A stretch of 64,000 nt of DNA from Morganella morganii H1r. GTDB taxonomy: Bacteria > Pseudomonadota > Gammaproteobacteria > Enterobacterales > Enterobacteriaceae. This document shows positions 17,123 through 25,322 of the stretch, one piece after another. A model generated the notes under the pieces. It saw only the letters and a program-made list of their open reading frames with translations, had not been told where the DNA came from and searched no databases. The stretch spans positions 203,417 to 267,416 of the forward strand of contig NZ_AYMP01000016.1 in the NCBI RefSeq assembly GCF_000633515.1. The letters run 5' to 3'. The position numbers and the translations under genes were made by a program. The first letter of the stretch is position 1. Each line of letters begins with the position of its first letter.

Positions 17123-18370
17123 TTACTTCAGTTCGTAGCCGTTCAGATACTGCTGCTGTCTGGTGGTCAGATTATCAAGTGAAACGCCCATATCCTGTAA
17201 TTTCAGTGCCGCGACTTCACGGTCGATTTCATCACTGACATCATAGACTTTCGCTTCCAGATCATGGCTGAGCAGATACTCGGCGCTGAGTGCCTGGAGG
17301 GCAAAACTCATGTCCATAATTTCTGCCGGATGCCCGTCCGCACAGGCAATATTAACCAGTGCACCACGGCCTAACAGATAGAGTGTGCGGCCATTTTTCA
17401 GGGTATAACCTTCGATATTCTCACGGGCGATTGTGACGCTGTCACTTAACTGCTGAAGGTCGGTCAGATTGATTTCATCCTCAAAATGCCCGGTATTACT
17501 GATGATGGCCCCCTCTTTCATCAGACTGAAATGTCCGGATGTCAGCACGTCACAGCAGCCGGTGGCGGTGATAAAGATATCACCCAGCGGTGCTGCGGCG
17601 GACATGGTCATGACTGCAAAGCCATCCATTTTCGCTTCCAGGGCCTTTATCGGATCCACTTCCGTGACAATCACTTCCGCACCCAGCCCTTTCGCCCGCA
17701 TAGCGCAGCCTTTGCCGCACCAGCCGTAACCGGCAACAACCACGGTTTTCCCTGCGATAACCAGGTTGGTGGTGCGCATAATGCCGTCAAAGGTGGATTG
17801 TCCGGTGCCGTAGCGGTTATCAAACAGGTGTTTGGACTGAGCGCCGTTGATCGACAGTACCGGGAAATTCAGTGCGCCGTTTTTTTCACGGGCAACTGCA
17901 CGCAAAACACCGGTGGTGGTCTCTTCACAGGCACCGATCGTGTGTTTGGCATATTCCGGATACAGACTGTGCAGTTCATGCACCAGGTCACCGCCATCAT
18001 CGATAACAATGTGCGGTTCACAGGCCAGAGTCTGTTTAACAAAGTTGCGGTAGGCTTCCGTATCTGCGCCGCGGATGGCAAATGTATGAATGCCGCTGAC
18101 CACCAGTGCCGCCACAATATCGTCTTTGGTGGACATCGGGTTGCTGCCGGTGACGGACACTTCAGCCCCGCCTGCTGCCAGAACCCGTGCCAGATAGGCA
18201 GTTTTGGCTTCAAGGTGAATAGAAAGCGCAATGCGTTTTCCGGCAAACGGCTGTTCTTGTGTGAAACGCTGTTCCAGTGCACGCAGCAGCGGCATGTGGG
18301 CGCGAACCCAGGCAATTTTTTGCTCACCTTGTGGTGCAGATGAGAGATCTTTATAAATACTGGTAACCAT
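17123..18370 (-). CDS. ahcY: S-adenosylhomocysteine hydrolase
   Basis: 415 residues, the shorter form without the roughly 40-residue insertion found in many proteobacterial enzymes. Landmarks are NPMSTKDDIVAALV in the substrate domain, ACEETTTGVLRA, SKHLFDNRYGTGQSTFDGI, the NAD-binding loop VVVAGYGWCGKGCAMRAKGL and ISNTGHFEDEINL. It reversibly splits S-adenosylhomocysteine to adenosine and homocysteine. Most Enterobacterales detoxify SAH through the Pfs nucleosidase instead, so the gene is an unusual addition and its short form suggests transfer. ATG 18370 is preceded by CAGGAG. Confidence 0.93.
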   Translation of the reverse strand: MVTSIYKDLSSAPQGEQKIAWVRAHMPLLRALEQRFTQEQPFAGKRIALSIHLEAKTAYLARVLAAGGAEVSVTGSNPMSTKDDIVAALVVSGIHTFAIRGADTEAYRNFVKQTLACEPHIVIDDGGDLVHELHSLYPEYAKHTIGACEETTTGVLRAVAREKNGALNFPVLSINGAQSKHLFDNRYGTGQSTFDGIMRTTNLVIAGKTVVVAGYGWCGKGCAMRAKGLGAEVIVTEVDPIKALEAKMDGFAVMTMSAAAPLGDIFITATGCCDVLTSGHFSLMKEGAIISNTGHFEDEINLTDLQQLSDSVTIARENIEGYTLKNGRTLYLLGRGALVNIACADGHPAEIMDMSFALQALSAEYLLSHDLEAKVYDVSDEIDREVAALKLQDMGVSLDNLTTRQQQYLNGYELK

Positions 18371-18488
18371 GGCAACTCCTGCATACGTCTTTTATCACGG
18401 GATGAGCCACAGTAACCGGAGGTTGCGGGGGTCTCCAGGGCATTTGCCCTGAATCAGATAAAAAAAGACAGCCGGATGAAAGCTTTGT
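18371..18488 (-). promoter_or_regulatory. Structured leader upstream of ahcY
   Basis: The 118 bases between the Nudix stop and ahcY contain a perfect hairpin, CAGGGC (18436-18441) and GCCCTG (18446-18451), then on the minus strand a G/C-rich stretch able to pair GGAG with CTCC. A T run at the Nudix end (18461-18467) may be the Nudix terminator. The leader does not match SAH or SAM riboswitch consensus cores that I can recall, so no riboswitch is claimed. Confidence 0.35.
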
Positions 18489-18950
18489 TCAGTGGCGCGC
18501 CTGCACCATGGCAATCAGGCCGCAGACATCCTGCGGAACATTGTCCGTTTTCAGGATCTCCTCCGGCGTCATCCACTGAAAGTCAGGATGTGGTACGGTC
18601 GTTTTATCCAGCGGATGGCACCAGTACACCATATCAATATGCCAGTGATCACCGGTTTTCTTGTCCGGGATAAACTCTTTCAGGATCGCCATCGGCAATG
18701 GCAGTACACCAGCCTCCGGCAGTGGTGTGATAAATTGTTGCGCCTGCGTATCCCAGCTGATAATCCGGCATTCCAGCCCGGTTTCTTCGTGAATTTCACG
18801 CAGTACGGCATCCTGCGGTTCTTCATTTTCTTCAATATGCCCGCCGGGCGGCAGCCAGATGCCGAGCTTCGGATGGCGATGGAGCAGAAAACGGCCATGG
18901 CTGTCACTGATCAGGCCGGAGGCGGTAAAATGTTTGATAACAGATGTCAT
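18489..18950 (-). CDS. Nudix hydrolase
   Basis: 153 residues with a full Nudix box, GX5EX7REUXEEXGU, seen as GHIEENEEPQDAVLREIHEE followed by TGL. Preceding HRHPKLGIWLPPGGH is typical for the family's nucleotide-pyrophosphate hydrolases. The substrate cannot be assigned from sequence; candidates range from oxidised nucleotides to nucleotide sugars. It lies 18 bases downstream of the AEC transporter gene on the same strand and may be co-transcribed with it. Confidence 0.88.
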   Translation of the reverse strand: MTSVIKHFTASGLISDSHGRFLLHRHPKLGIWLPPGGHIEENEEPQDAVLREIHEETGLECRIISWDTQAQQFITPLPEAGVLPLPMAILKEFIPDKKTGDHWHIDMVYWCHPLDKTTVPHPDFQWMTPEEILKTDNVPQDVCGLIAMVQARH

Positions 18951-18968
18951 TATTTTTTCTCAGGTTAT

Positions 18969-19874
18969 TCAGGTGATCATCGTCAGAACCACCGGCAGTG
19001 TCAGTACCGCCACCATGGTCTGAAACGTGATAATCCCGGCCATCAGCTGGCTGTCACCGCCAAGCTGACGCGATAAAATATAGGCGGTCGGCGCGGTCGG
19101 AATAGCAAAAAAGATCACAAACAGCTGATATTCCAGTTGGGTTAACCCCATCACAGTCGCTACCGCAATCGCCAGTAATGGCATAACACACAGGCGGACA
19201 AGGCTATTAAGGCTGATTTTCAGTGCGGAATAGCGGATGGTCGCCACCTGCAATGCAGCCCCGACACACAGCAGCCCCAGCGGCAGACTGGCTCCGGCCA
19301 GCAGCCCGGCAAACTGACCGGTGTGATACGGCAGCCCGGTACCGGTGACATTCAGAAACATCCCGATAATACAGGAGATAATCAGCGGGTTTGTCAGAAT
19401 GGGCAGTAACAGGCGGCGCAGCGATAACTGCTGAAATTCAGATAACGCAACCACGGAAATGATATTACACAGCGGAACCAGCACCGCGAGGATCACTGCC
19501 GCCACCGCCACACCGGACAGGCCGTAAAAATCATTGACGATGGATAACCCGAGATAGGTATTAAAGCGGATCGCGCCCTGCAGCAGCACGCCGAATTCTG
19601 CCGTTGGTATTCCGCGCAGGCGCTTTACCACCGCAAATGCCGCAGTGGCCAGCCCGAGCATAATCACCAGCGCGATTGCCAGTTTCGGCAGTTGCGGATT
19701 ATCCAGCGGAGCAACGGCGAGGCTGTTGATAAGCAGCGCCGGAAATAAGATATAGTAGTTCAGCTTTTCCGCACCATTCCAGAACCCGGCATCGAAAACC
19801 GGCCGCCGTTTCAGAATGCAGCCGAGCAGAATCAGTGCAAACAGCGGCCATAATGTCATCAGAATTGCGAACAT
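18969..19874 (-). CDS. AEC-family (auxin efflux carrier type) transporter
   Basis: 301 residues with about ten hydrophobic helices in two five-helix repeats. MFAILMTLWPLFALILLGCI opens the first repeat, and PLGLLCVGAALQ and ILSRQLGGDSQLMAGIITFQ are typical AEC segments of the second. Bacterial members export or import carboxylates such as malate; the substrate here is unknown. The Nudix gene follows at close range. The 171 bases upstream, to the malI stop, show no gene. Confidence 0.85.
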   Translation of the reverse strand: MFAILMTLWPLFALILLGCILKRRPVFDAGFWNGAEKLNYYILFPALLINSLAVAPLDNPQLPKLAIALVIMLGLATAAFAVVKRLRGIPTAEFGVLLQGAIRFNTYLGLSIVNDFYGLSGVAVAAVILAVLVPLCNIISVVALSEFQQLSLRRLLLPILTNPLIISCIIGMFLNVTGTGLPYHTGQFAGLLAGASLPLGLLCVGAALQVATIRYSALKISLNSLVRLCVMPLLAIAVATVMGLTQLEYQLFVIFFAIPTAPTAYILSRQLGGDSQLMAGIITFQTMVAVLTLPVVLTMIT

Positions 19875-20045
19875 CAGCGGAAATCCGGCAAGAAAAGGGA
19901 TTCCTGCATCATAACAGGAACAACGGGTTACGCGAGCAGCAGAGCCGGTTTTGTATCGCTGATCGCGTTTTTACATTTTATCTGCCGCAGCGCATAAAAC
20001 ACACTACGCTTTGCCGGGGTTATATGTTAGTCCGCAGCGATATCA

Positions 20046-21074
20046 TTATCCGTTAAGCTGTGAAAAACCGGGTGACAGTGTCACGCTTGCAGGCGGAGAA
20101 CTATCACCACCAATGCGCCTCAGCAGGCGGGTTGCGGCACTGCGGCCCACATCACGCGACGGCTGGGTGATAAAGGCCACCGGGATGTCATACAGTGCTT
20201 CACTGCCGATATCATCAAACCCCACGAGGGCGATTTCCTGGGTGAAATAACTTTCGTTATCCCCCTGTCTGACCGTGTTACCGGTACTCAGGGCGGCAAA
20301 ATACGCACCCAGCGCCGTACCGGTGTTGTGGCAGACAATCGCACTGACTTTGGGATACTGATACATAAATTCAGATACCCGGCGGATGATATTCTGTTGT
20401 TTGTTATCCGTTTCCACTATCCATTCGGTGCGGAACGGTAACCCGTATTGCACCAGTGTCGAGCAGTAACCGCCGACCCGCTCGGCGCGGGTGAGAGAAT
20501 CACTTTCCCCGCCGAAATAGGCTATCTGGCGATGACCGTTTTTGATCAGGTATTCCGTTGCCATTCTGGCGGCAGAGGCATTGTCCGGGCGGACAACATC
20601 AATACCGGAGAACTCACTGGCCCGGGCCGCGCACACCATCGGGATCTGATAATGATTTACCCGCTCAACCACGTCATTGGTGAGAAATTTTCCGCCGCCG
20701 ACAATCACACCGTCCACGCCGTAGCGGATCAGGCTGTCCAGTGAGCGGGCAAACCCGGCGGCGGAATTACCGCACTGGGTCAGAAAGACCTGTTTGCCCT
20801 GTGTTTCCGCATATTCACTGACACCGGCGGCGACTTCCGCATAAAACGGTTCGGTAATATCTTTGACAATCAGGCCAATCACATTGGAGATATTATCCCG
20901 CAATGTGGCAGCCTGCTGATTACGGACATACCCCAGTTCTTCAATTGCCGCGTTGACTTTATCCGCGGTTTTCCGCGAGATCCGCCCTTTTCCGCTGATT
21001 ACCAGTGACACCGTGGTCACGGATACCCCTGCCTGCTGCGCCACATCAACTATCGTGACTTTTCTGAGATTCAT
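20046..21074 (-). CDS. malI: Maltose regulon repressor MalI
   Basis: 342 residues from the ATG at 21074, the same length as E. coli MalI. An upstream in-frame GTG at 21110 would add non-conserved residues, and AAGGAAG lies upstream of the chosen start. The LacI-type HTH is VTIVDVAQQAGVSVTTVSLV with hinge helix GYVRNQQAATLR. Segments such as GLIVKDITEPFYAE, RPDNASAARMATE and SLTRAERVGGYC match MalI closely. It represses the divergent malX-malY operon and itself; two palindromic operators lie in the shared promoter region. Confidence 0.95.
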   Translation of the reverse strand: MNLRKVTIVDVAQQAGVSVTTVSLVISGKGRISRKTADKVNAAIEELGYVRNQQAATLRDNISNVIGLIVKDITEPFYAEVAAGVSEYAETQGKQVFLTQCGNSAAGFARSLDSLIRYGVDGVIVGGGKFLTNDVVERVNHYQIPMVCAARASEFSGIDVVRPDNASAARMATEYLIKNGHRQIAYFGGESDSLTRAERVGGYCSTLVQYGLPFRTEWIVETDNKQQNIIRRVSEFMYQYPKVSAIVCHNTGTALGAYFAALSTGNTVRQGDNESYFTQEIALVGFDDIGSEALYDIPVAFITQPSRDVGRSAATRLLRRIGGDSSPPASVTLSPGFSQLNG

Positions 21075-21129
21075 AACGCCGGATACTTCCTTATGCTCAG
21101 GATACTGCACGGGATTTTACACAAAATCC

Positions 21130-21145
21130 GATAAAACGTTTTATC
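21130..21145. promoter_or_regulatory. MalI operator 1
   Basis: Perfect 16-bp palindrome GATAAAACGTTTTATC, the operator sequence known for E. coli MalI. It lies 56 bases upstream of the malI start, suited to autorepression. Confidence 0.92.
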
Positions 21146-21210
21146 TATTTCCGAAATATGGTTGCCAGGTCATGTTTATTTTTTGTGATCGGGCAACTAT
21201 TATAATTTGG

Positions 21211-21222
21211 TAAAACGTTTTA
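21211..21222. promoter_or_regulatory. MalI operator 2 at the malX promoter
   Basis: The palindromic core TAAAACGTTTTA, continuing to TATC on the right, lies directly downstream of a TATAAT-like -10 element near 21201-21206 for malX. A repressor here would block the malX start site. A weak CRP-like TGTGATCGGGCA occurs just upstream at about 21184. Confidence 0.88.
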
Positions 21223-21269
21223 TCTTATTTTACCTTCACAACACCACACTGACATTTACAGGATACCGT

Positions 21270-22886
21270 ATGAGTAGCCAACCAAAACAAAAAGTCACGC
21301 TCTGGGAGTTTTTCCAGGGACTGGGCAAAACCTTTATGCTGCCTGTCGCGCTGCTCTCGTTCTGCGGGATCATTCTCGGCATCGGCAGTTCCCTCAGCAG
21401 CCGCGATGTACTGACACTGCTGCCGTTTCTGGATCACACCGCCTTTCAGTTACTGTTCACCTGGATGAGCAAAATCGGCTCATTTGCGTTCAGTTTCCTG
21501 CCGGTGATGTTTGCTATCGCCATTCCGCTGGGGCTGGCGCGTGAAAACAAAGGCGTTGCTGCATTTGCCGGATTTGTCGGCTTTGCGGTGTTTAACCTTG
21601 CCACTAACTTCTACCTCACTGCCGCTGATATTTTACCAACCACCGATCCGGCCATTCTGAAAGCCCATAACATCCGTGATGTGCTGGGAATTCAGTCTAT
21701 CGACAGCGGGATCCTCGGTGCGGTTATCGTCGGTATTATTGTGTATATGCTGCATGAGCGCTTCAATACCATCCGTCTGCCGGATGCCCTGGCGTTCTTC
21801 GGCGGTACCCGTTTCGTGCCGATTATCACTACTCTGGTACTTGGCCTGTGCGGCCTGCTGGTTCCGCTGATCTGGCCGTGGTTTGCGATGGGTATCAACG
21901 GATTAGGTAAGCTGATTCAGAGCGCCGGTGCTTTCGGACCGATGATTTTCGGCTCCGGTGAACGGCTGTTACTGCCGTTTGGTCTGCACCACATCCTGGT
22001 GGCGCTGATCCGTTTTACTGAAGCGGGCGGCACCATGGAAGTGTGCGGTAATACCGTTAACGGCGCACTGACCATTTTCCAGGCACAACTTTCCTGCCCG
22101 GAAACACAGGGTTTTTCAGCCAGCGCCACTCAGTTCCTGTCTCAGGGTAAAATGCCGGCGTTTCTCGGCGGCCTGCCGGGAGCGGCATTAGCGATGTATC
22201 ACTGTGCTCACCCTGAAAATCGTCATAAAATTAAGGGATTACTGATTTCCGGTGTGGTCGCCTGTGTTATCGGCGGCACAACGGAACCGCTGGAATTCCT
22301 GTTCCTGTTTGTCGCGCCGTTCCTGTATCTGATCCACGCGATTTTGACCGGTCTGGGCTTTACCGTGATGGCGATAACCGGTGTCACCATCGGTAACACC
22401 GATGGTAACCTGATTGACTTTGTGGTATTCGGCATCCTCCACGGCATCCAGACCAAGTGGTATATGGTACCGGTGGTGGCCTTTATCTGGTTTGCTTCTT
22501 ATTACGCGATTTTCCGTTTCGCCATTACCCGCTTCAATATTAAAACGCCGGGCCGCGATACAGACACCAAAGAAAGCGCACCGGCAACCGGCAGTTCAGC
22601 AGGGAAATCCGGCTATGATGTTCCGGCCATTCTGGCGGCGCTGGGCGGTAAAGAAAACATTATTTCACTGGATAACTGTATCACCCGCCTGCGGATGTCC
22701 GTGCAGGACATGAGCAAAGTGGATGACGCCCAGCTCAAAGCATTGCGGGCGATCGGGGTTGTCCATCTTAATGAACATAACTTACAGGTGGTTATCGGCC
22801 CGCAGGTTCAGTCTGTCAAAGATGAACTGGAAAAGCTGATGAAATCTGTGCCTGATTCCGCTCAGCCGGAACCGCAAAATGCCTGA
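21270..22886 (+). CDS. malX: MalX phosphotransferase system EIICB component
   Basis: 538 residues from the ATG at 21270, preceded by ACAGGA; an upstream alternative start is not conserved. The N-terminal 420 residues form the EIIC membrane domain of the glucose/maltose class (GLHHILVALIRFTEAGGTM, GTTEPLEFLFLFVAPFLY). The C-terminal EIIB domain holds the phosphocysteine in ISLDNCITRLRMSVQD. A hydrophilic Ser/Ala-rich linker joins them. MalX can take up glucose and maltose by PEP-dependent phosphorylation. malY follows after a hairpin. Confidence 0.95.
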   Translation: MSSQPKQKVTLWEFFQGLGKTFMLPVALLSFCGIILGIGSSLSSRDVLTLLPFLDHTAFQLLFTWMSKIGSFAFSFLPVMFAIAIPLGLARENKGVAAFAGFVGFAVFNLATNFYLTAADILPTTDPAILKAHNIRDVLGIQSIDSGILGAVIVGIIVYMLHERFNTIRLPDALAFFGGTRFVPIITTLVLGLCGLLVPLIWPWFAMGINGLGKLIQSAGAFGPMIFGSGERLLLPFGLHHILVALIRFTEAGGTMEVCGNTVNGALTIFQAQLSCPETQGFSASATQFLSQGKMPAFLGGLPGAALAMYHCAHPENRHKIKGLLISGVVACVIGGTTEPLEFLFLFVAPFLYLIHAILTGLGFTVMAITGVTIGNTDGNLIDFVVFGILHGIQTKWYMVPVVAFIWFASYYAIFRFAITRFNIKTPGRDTDTKESAPATGSSAGKSGYDVPAILAALGGKENIISLDNCITRLRMSVQDMSKVDDAQLKALRAIGVVHLNEHNLQVVIGPQVQSVKDELEKLMKSVPDSAQPEPQNA

Positions 22887-22894
22887 TAACCAAC

Positions 22895-22923
22895 ACCGCA
22901 CTGCCTGACAGTGCGGTTTTTCT
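22895..22923 (+). terminator. Hairpin between malX and malY
   Basis: ACCGCACTG at 22895-22903 pairs with CAGTGCGGT at 22909-22917 and a T run follows. Since malY starts 14 bases later without an obvious separate promoter, this looks like an internal attenuator that lowers malY relative to malX. Confidence 0.8.
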
Positions 22924-22936
22924 TTCCGGAGATACT

Positions 22937-24109
22937 ATGTCCTCTCTCTTTTCTGTCCCGGTTGACCGCCACGGCACTTACTGCACGCAATGGGATTTTG
23001 TGCAGGATCGCTTTGGTCAGGCGGATTTACTGCCTTTTACTATCTCAGATATGGATTTCGTCACAGCGCCGGTGATCCTGAACGCTATTTCAGAGCGTAC
23101 CGCACACGGCGTATTCGGCTACAGCCGCTGGCAGCATAATGATTTTCTCAGCGCGGTTGCGCACTGGTTTTCATCCCGTTTTCAGGCGCAGATTGATACT
23201 CAGGCACTGGTGTACGGGCCGTCGGTGATCTACATGGTCAGTCAGATGATCCGCCTGTGGTCACAGCCCGGTGATGGTGTGGTGGTGCATACCCCGGCGT
23301 ATGATGCATTTTATAAAACGATCACCGGCAATCAGCGCACCATCATTCCCTGCCCGCTGCAAAAAACAACAGACGGCTGGTGGTGCGATATGGATGCGCT
23401 GGGATCGCTGCTTGCAAAACCGGAAACCCGGATTCTGCTGCTGTGCAGCCCGCATAACCCGACCGGGAAAGTCTGGACCCGCGAAGAACTGACCACCATG
23501 GCAGAATTGTGTGAGCGGCATAATGTGCGGGTGATCAGTGATGAAATTCATATGGATCTGTGCCGTGCGCCGCATCAGCACACGCCGTGGTCTGAAACCG
23601 GGCGCGGGGAATGGGCGTTATTCACTTCCGCATCGAAATCTTTCAATATTCCGGCGCTGACCGGCGCTTACGGGCTGATTTCAGATACTGCCTCCCGCGA
23701 AGCTTATTTTCATCAGCTGAAAGCCTGTGACGGGCTCTCTTCCCCCGCCGTGCTGGCGGTTATCGCCCATATCGCGGCCTACCGGGAAGGTGCGCCGTGG
23801 CTGGATGAACTGCGTGATTACCTCTTTGCTAATCTGGACTATATAAAGCAGCGGCTGGATGCGGAATTTCCGCAACTGAACTGGCAGGTACCGGAATCCA
23901 CCTATCTGGCATGGATAGATCTGAATCCGCTGAATATTGATGATAAAGTTCTGCAACATGATCTTATCACACGGGGAAAAGTGGCGATCATGCCGGGATA
24001 TACCTACGGAGAGGAAGGGCGCGGATTTTTGCGTCTCAATGCCGGATGCCCGCGTGATAAACTCGCCGCAGGCATGGATAAATTAATTCACGCGCTGAAA
24101 TCACGCTGA
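22937..24109 (+). CDS. malY: MalY cystathionine beta-lyase / maltose regulon modulator
   Basis: 390 residues, identical in length to E. coli MalY. It is a fold-type I PLP enzyme: CSPHNPTGKVWTREEL, ISDEIHMDLC for the cofactor aspartate, and FTSASKSFNIPALTGAYGL with the Schiff-base lysine. MalY has beta-cystathionase activity and independently binds MalT to hold the maltose activator inactive. Its place behind malX and opposite malI matches the E. coli locus. Confidence 0.95.
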   Translation: MSSLFSVPVDRHGTYCTQWDFVQDRFGQADLLPFTISDMDFVTAPVILNAISERTAHGVFGYSRWQHNDFLSAVAHWFSSRFQAQIDTQALVYGPSVIYMVSQMIRLWSQPGDGVVVHTPAYDAFYKTITGNQRTIIPCPLQKTTDGWWCDMDALGSLLAKPETRILLLCSPHNPTGKVWTREELTTMAELCERHNVRVISDEIHMDLCRAPHQHTPWSETGRGEWALFTSASKSFNIPALTGAYGLISDTASREAYFHQLKACDGLSSPAVLAVIAHIAAYREGAPWLDELRDYLFANLDYIKQRLDAEFPQLNWQVPESTYLAWIDLNPLNIDDKVLQHDLITRGKVAIMPGYTYGEEGRGFLRLNAGCPRDKLAAGMDKLIHALKSR

Positions 24110-24124
24110 TGTTTTGCACGACCC

Positions 24125-24141
24125 GGGCGCATTATGCGCCC
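24125..24141. terminator. Bidirectional hairpin between malY and the small ORF
   Basis: GGGCGCAT and ATGCGCCC (24125-24141) form a short GC-rich stem between the two convergent genes. T content afterwards is modest on both sides. Confidence 0.6.
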
Positions 24142-24144
24142 CGG

Positions 24145-24309
24145 TTATTCGTGTTTGCCGACCTTATTGCGCAAGGCGCGGCGTAAATAGGAAAACGGTA
24201 AGCTGGGGCACGACTTATCTGCGGGTCTGCCGGTGTTCACCGCTTCCTGTTTTTCATCCTGAACCGGTTTTTCCGGCGGGATCTTTCCGGAGGTGGTGTT
24301 TTCCGCCAT
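24145..24309 (-). CDS. Small ORF translationally coupled to the YqjI-type regulator
   Basis: 54 residues beginning MAENTTSGKIPPEKPVQDEK and ending in PFSYLRRALRNKVGKHE, with a CPS motif in between. Its ATG at 24309 lies one base after the stop of the regulator gene, and GAAGGGGAA in the regulator's last codons is a strong ribosome-binding site. The N-terminal half is polar and acidic, the C-terminal half basic. I do not recognise a family. Coupling suggests a function with the regulator or merely shared transcription. Confidence 0.55.
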   Translation of the reverse strand: MAENTTSGKIPPEKPVQDEKQEAVNTGRPADKSCPSLPFSYLRRALRNKVGKHE

Positions 24310-24310
24310 G

Positions 24311-25081
24311 TTATTCCCCTTCTTTACTCAGAGCGTCGTTAACCGCTTCTATTTTCCGTACTGCGTCATTAAGAATATCAGCGATCTGTCCGAGCTTGGT
24401 TTCATCCAGTTCACTGGTGACCAGTTTATGGCGCAGCAGTGCCCGTAAATTCCCCAGCGCCTGTTCGATTTCATCGGATAACAGTGAACCGCGGCGGAAA
24501 GATTTGGTTTCCTGCAGGCGTTGTGCAATCTGTTCCAGAACATCGGTGTTCTCTTCCAGATGCATTTTACCTTCCGGTGTCAGGCTGTAACTTTTACGGC
24601 CGTTACCGGTGTTTTCCGCAACAATCAGCTGCTGATCTTCAAGCAGGGTCAGTGTCGGGTAAATCACGCCCGGACTCGGTGTATAGAGCCCGGAAGTCAG
24701 CTGGCCAATAGATTTGATTAACTCATAACCGTGACTCGGTTTCTGGTTAAGATTCGCCAGCATCATAATACGCAGGTCACCATGATCAAGCAGGCGGCGC
24801 AAGCCTTTCCCGCGACCGCGATGACGACCGTGTTCGCGCCCTTCGTGACAACCGTGGCCTTCGTGGTGTTCATGATGATCGCCATGGTAACCATGTTCGT
24901 GCTGTCCGTGATGATCACCATGACAGCAATGGCTGTGGTGTTCGTCGTGGCCGTGATGTTCACCATGGCAACGGTGCCCGTCTTGTCCGTGGCGTTCCCC
25001 GTGACGGCCGCCATGGCCCCCGCGGCGCTGACGCCCTTCCTGTGAATCACAGGCGCGGTGGCGTAAAGCATGAAGAAACAT
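24311..25081 (-). CDS. yqjI: YqjI-type PadR regulator with a very long His-rich N-terminus
   Basis: 256 residues. Roughly the first 93 are dominated by His, Gly and Cys (about 27 His, with pieces such as CHGEHHGHDEHHSHCCHGDH). A PadR winged helix follows (SHGYELIKSIGQLTSGLYTP, SPGVIYPTL), then a helical C-terminus. E. coli YqjI has the same design: its His-rich tail binds nickel or iron and it represses yqjH and itself. Here the tail is about twice as long and yqjH is not adjacent, so the regulator may mainly control itself and the coupled small ORF. Two identical palindromes and two Fur-like boxes lie upstream. Confidence 0.88.
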   Translation of the reverse strand: MFLHALRHRACDSQEGRQRRGGHGGRHGERHGQDGHRCHGEHHGHDEHHSHCCHGDHHGQHEHGYHGDHHEHHEGHGCHEGREHGRHRGRGKGLRRLLDHGDLRIMMLANLNQKPSHGYELIKSIGQLTSGLYTPSPGVIYPTLTLLEDQQLIVAENTGNGRKSYSLTPEGKMHLEENTDVLEQIAQRLQETKSFRRGSLLSDEIEQALGNLRALLRHKLVTSELDETKLGQIADILNDAVRKIEAVNDALSKEGE

Positions 25082-25101
25082 AATAAATTCCTTTTGTGAC
25101 A

Positions 25102-25120
25102 GATAATGATAATCAGCAAA
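25102..25120. promoter_or_regulatory. Fur-like box close to the YqjI-type gene
   Basis: GATAATGATAATCAGCAAA agrees with the classical 19-bp Fur box at most positions in its first fourteen bases. It is 20 bases from the start codon of the regulator. Confidence 0.5.
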
Positions 25121-25130
25121 ATCAGATTTT

Positions 25131-25140
25131 AGATATATCT
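25131..25140. promoter_or_regulatory. YqjI-type operator half-pair, proximal
   Basis: Palindrome AGATATATCT preceded by TTT. An identical palindrome lies exactly 60 bp further upstream. Repeated palindromes upstream of a PadR repressor are most simply its own operators. Confidence 0.65.
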
Positions 25141-25190
25141 GTTTTGCCTTCAGGAACGACTATAGTCTACCGGAATAAAAAGATCAAATT

Positions 25191-25200
25191 AGATATATCT
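25191..25200. promoter_or_regulatory. YqjI-type operator half-pair, distal
   Basis: Second copy of AGATATATCT, here extended to the perfect TTAGATATATCTAA (25189-25202). The 60-bp spacing to the first copy, close to six helical turns, would place two repressor dimers on the same face. Confidence 0.65.
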
Positions 25201-25225
25201 AAAATAGCACATTTTGTCTTTTAAC

Positions 25226-25244
25226 GGGAATGATTATCACTATC
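25226..25244. promoter_or_regulatory. Fur-like box, distal
   Basis: GGGAATGATTATCACTATC matches the consensus GATAATGATTATCATTATC at 16 of 19 positions by eye. It lies in the same gap as the two palindromes, suggesting joint iron and nickel control. Confidence 0.6.
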
Positions 25245-25322
25245 GCAGTATAACAGGAAGTGACCTGCACTATCAGCAAATGGTGCGAAACACACTGACA
25301 GTGCAGGTATAAAGGACGAAAA

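Noticed and set aside
17486..18343. 285-codon plus-strand frame
   Set aside because: It lies wholly antisense to ahcY, whose protein is unmistakable; a shadow frame.
18371..18488. SAH or SAM riboswitch before ahcY
   Set aside because: The leader has hairpins, but I cannot match the conserved core of any SAH or SAM riboswitch class; kept only as an unnamed structured leader.
24731..25119. Long hydrophobic or Thr/Met-rich frames in the His-rich region of the YqjI-type gene
   Set aside because: They are produced by reading the CAT/CAC-rich repeats in other frames; the PadR domain fixes the true frame.
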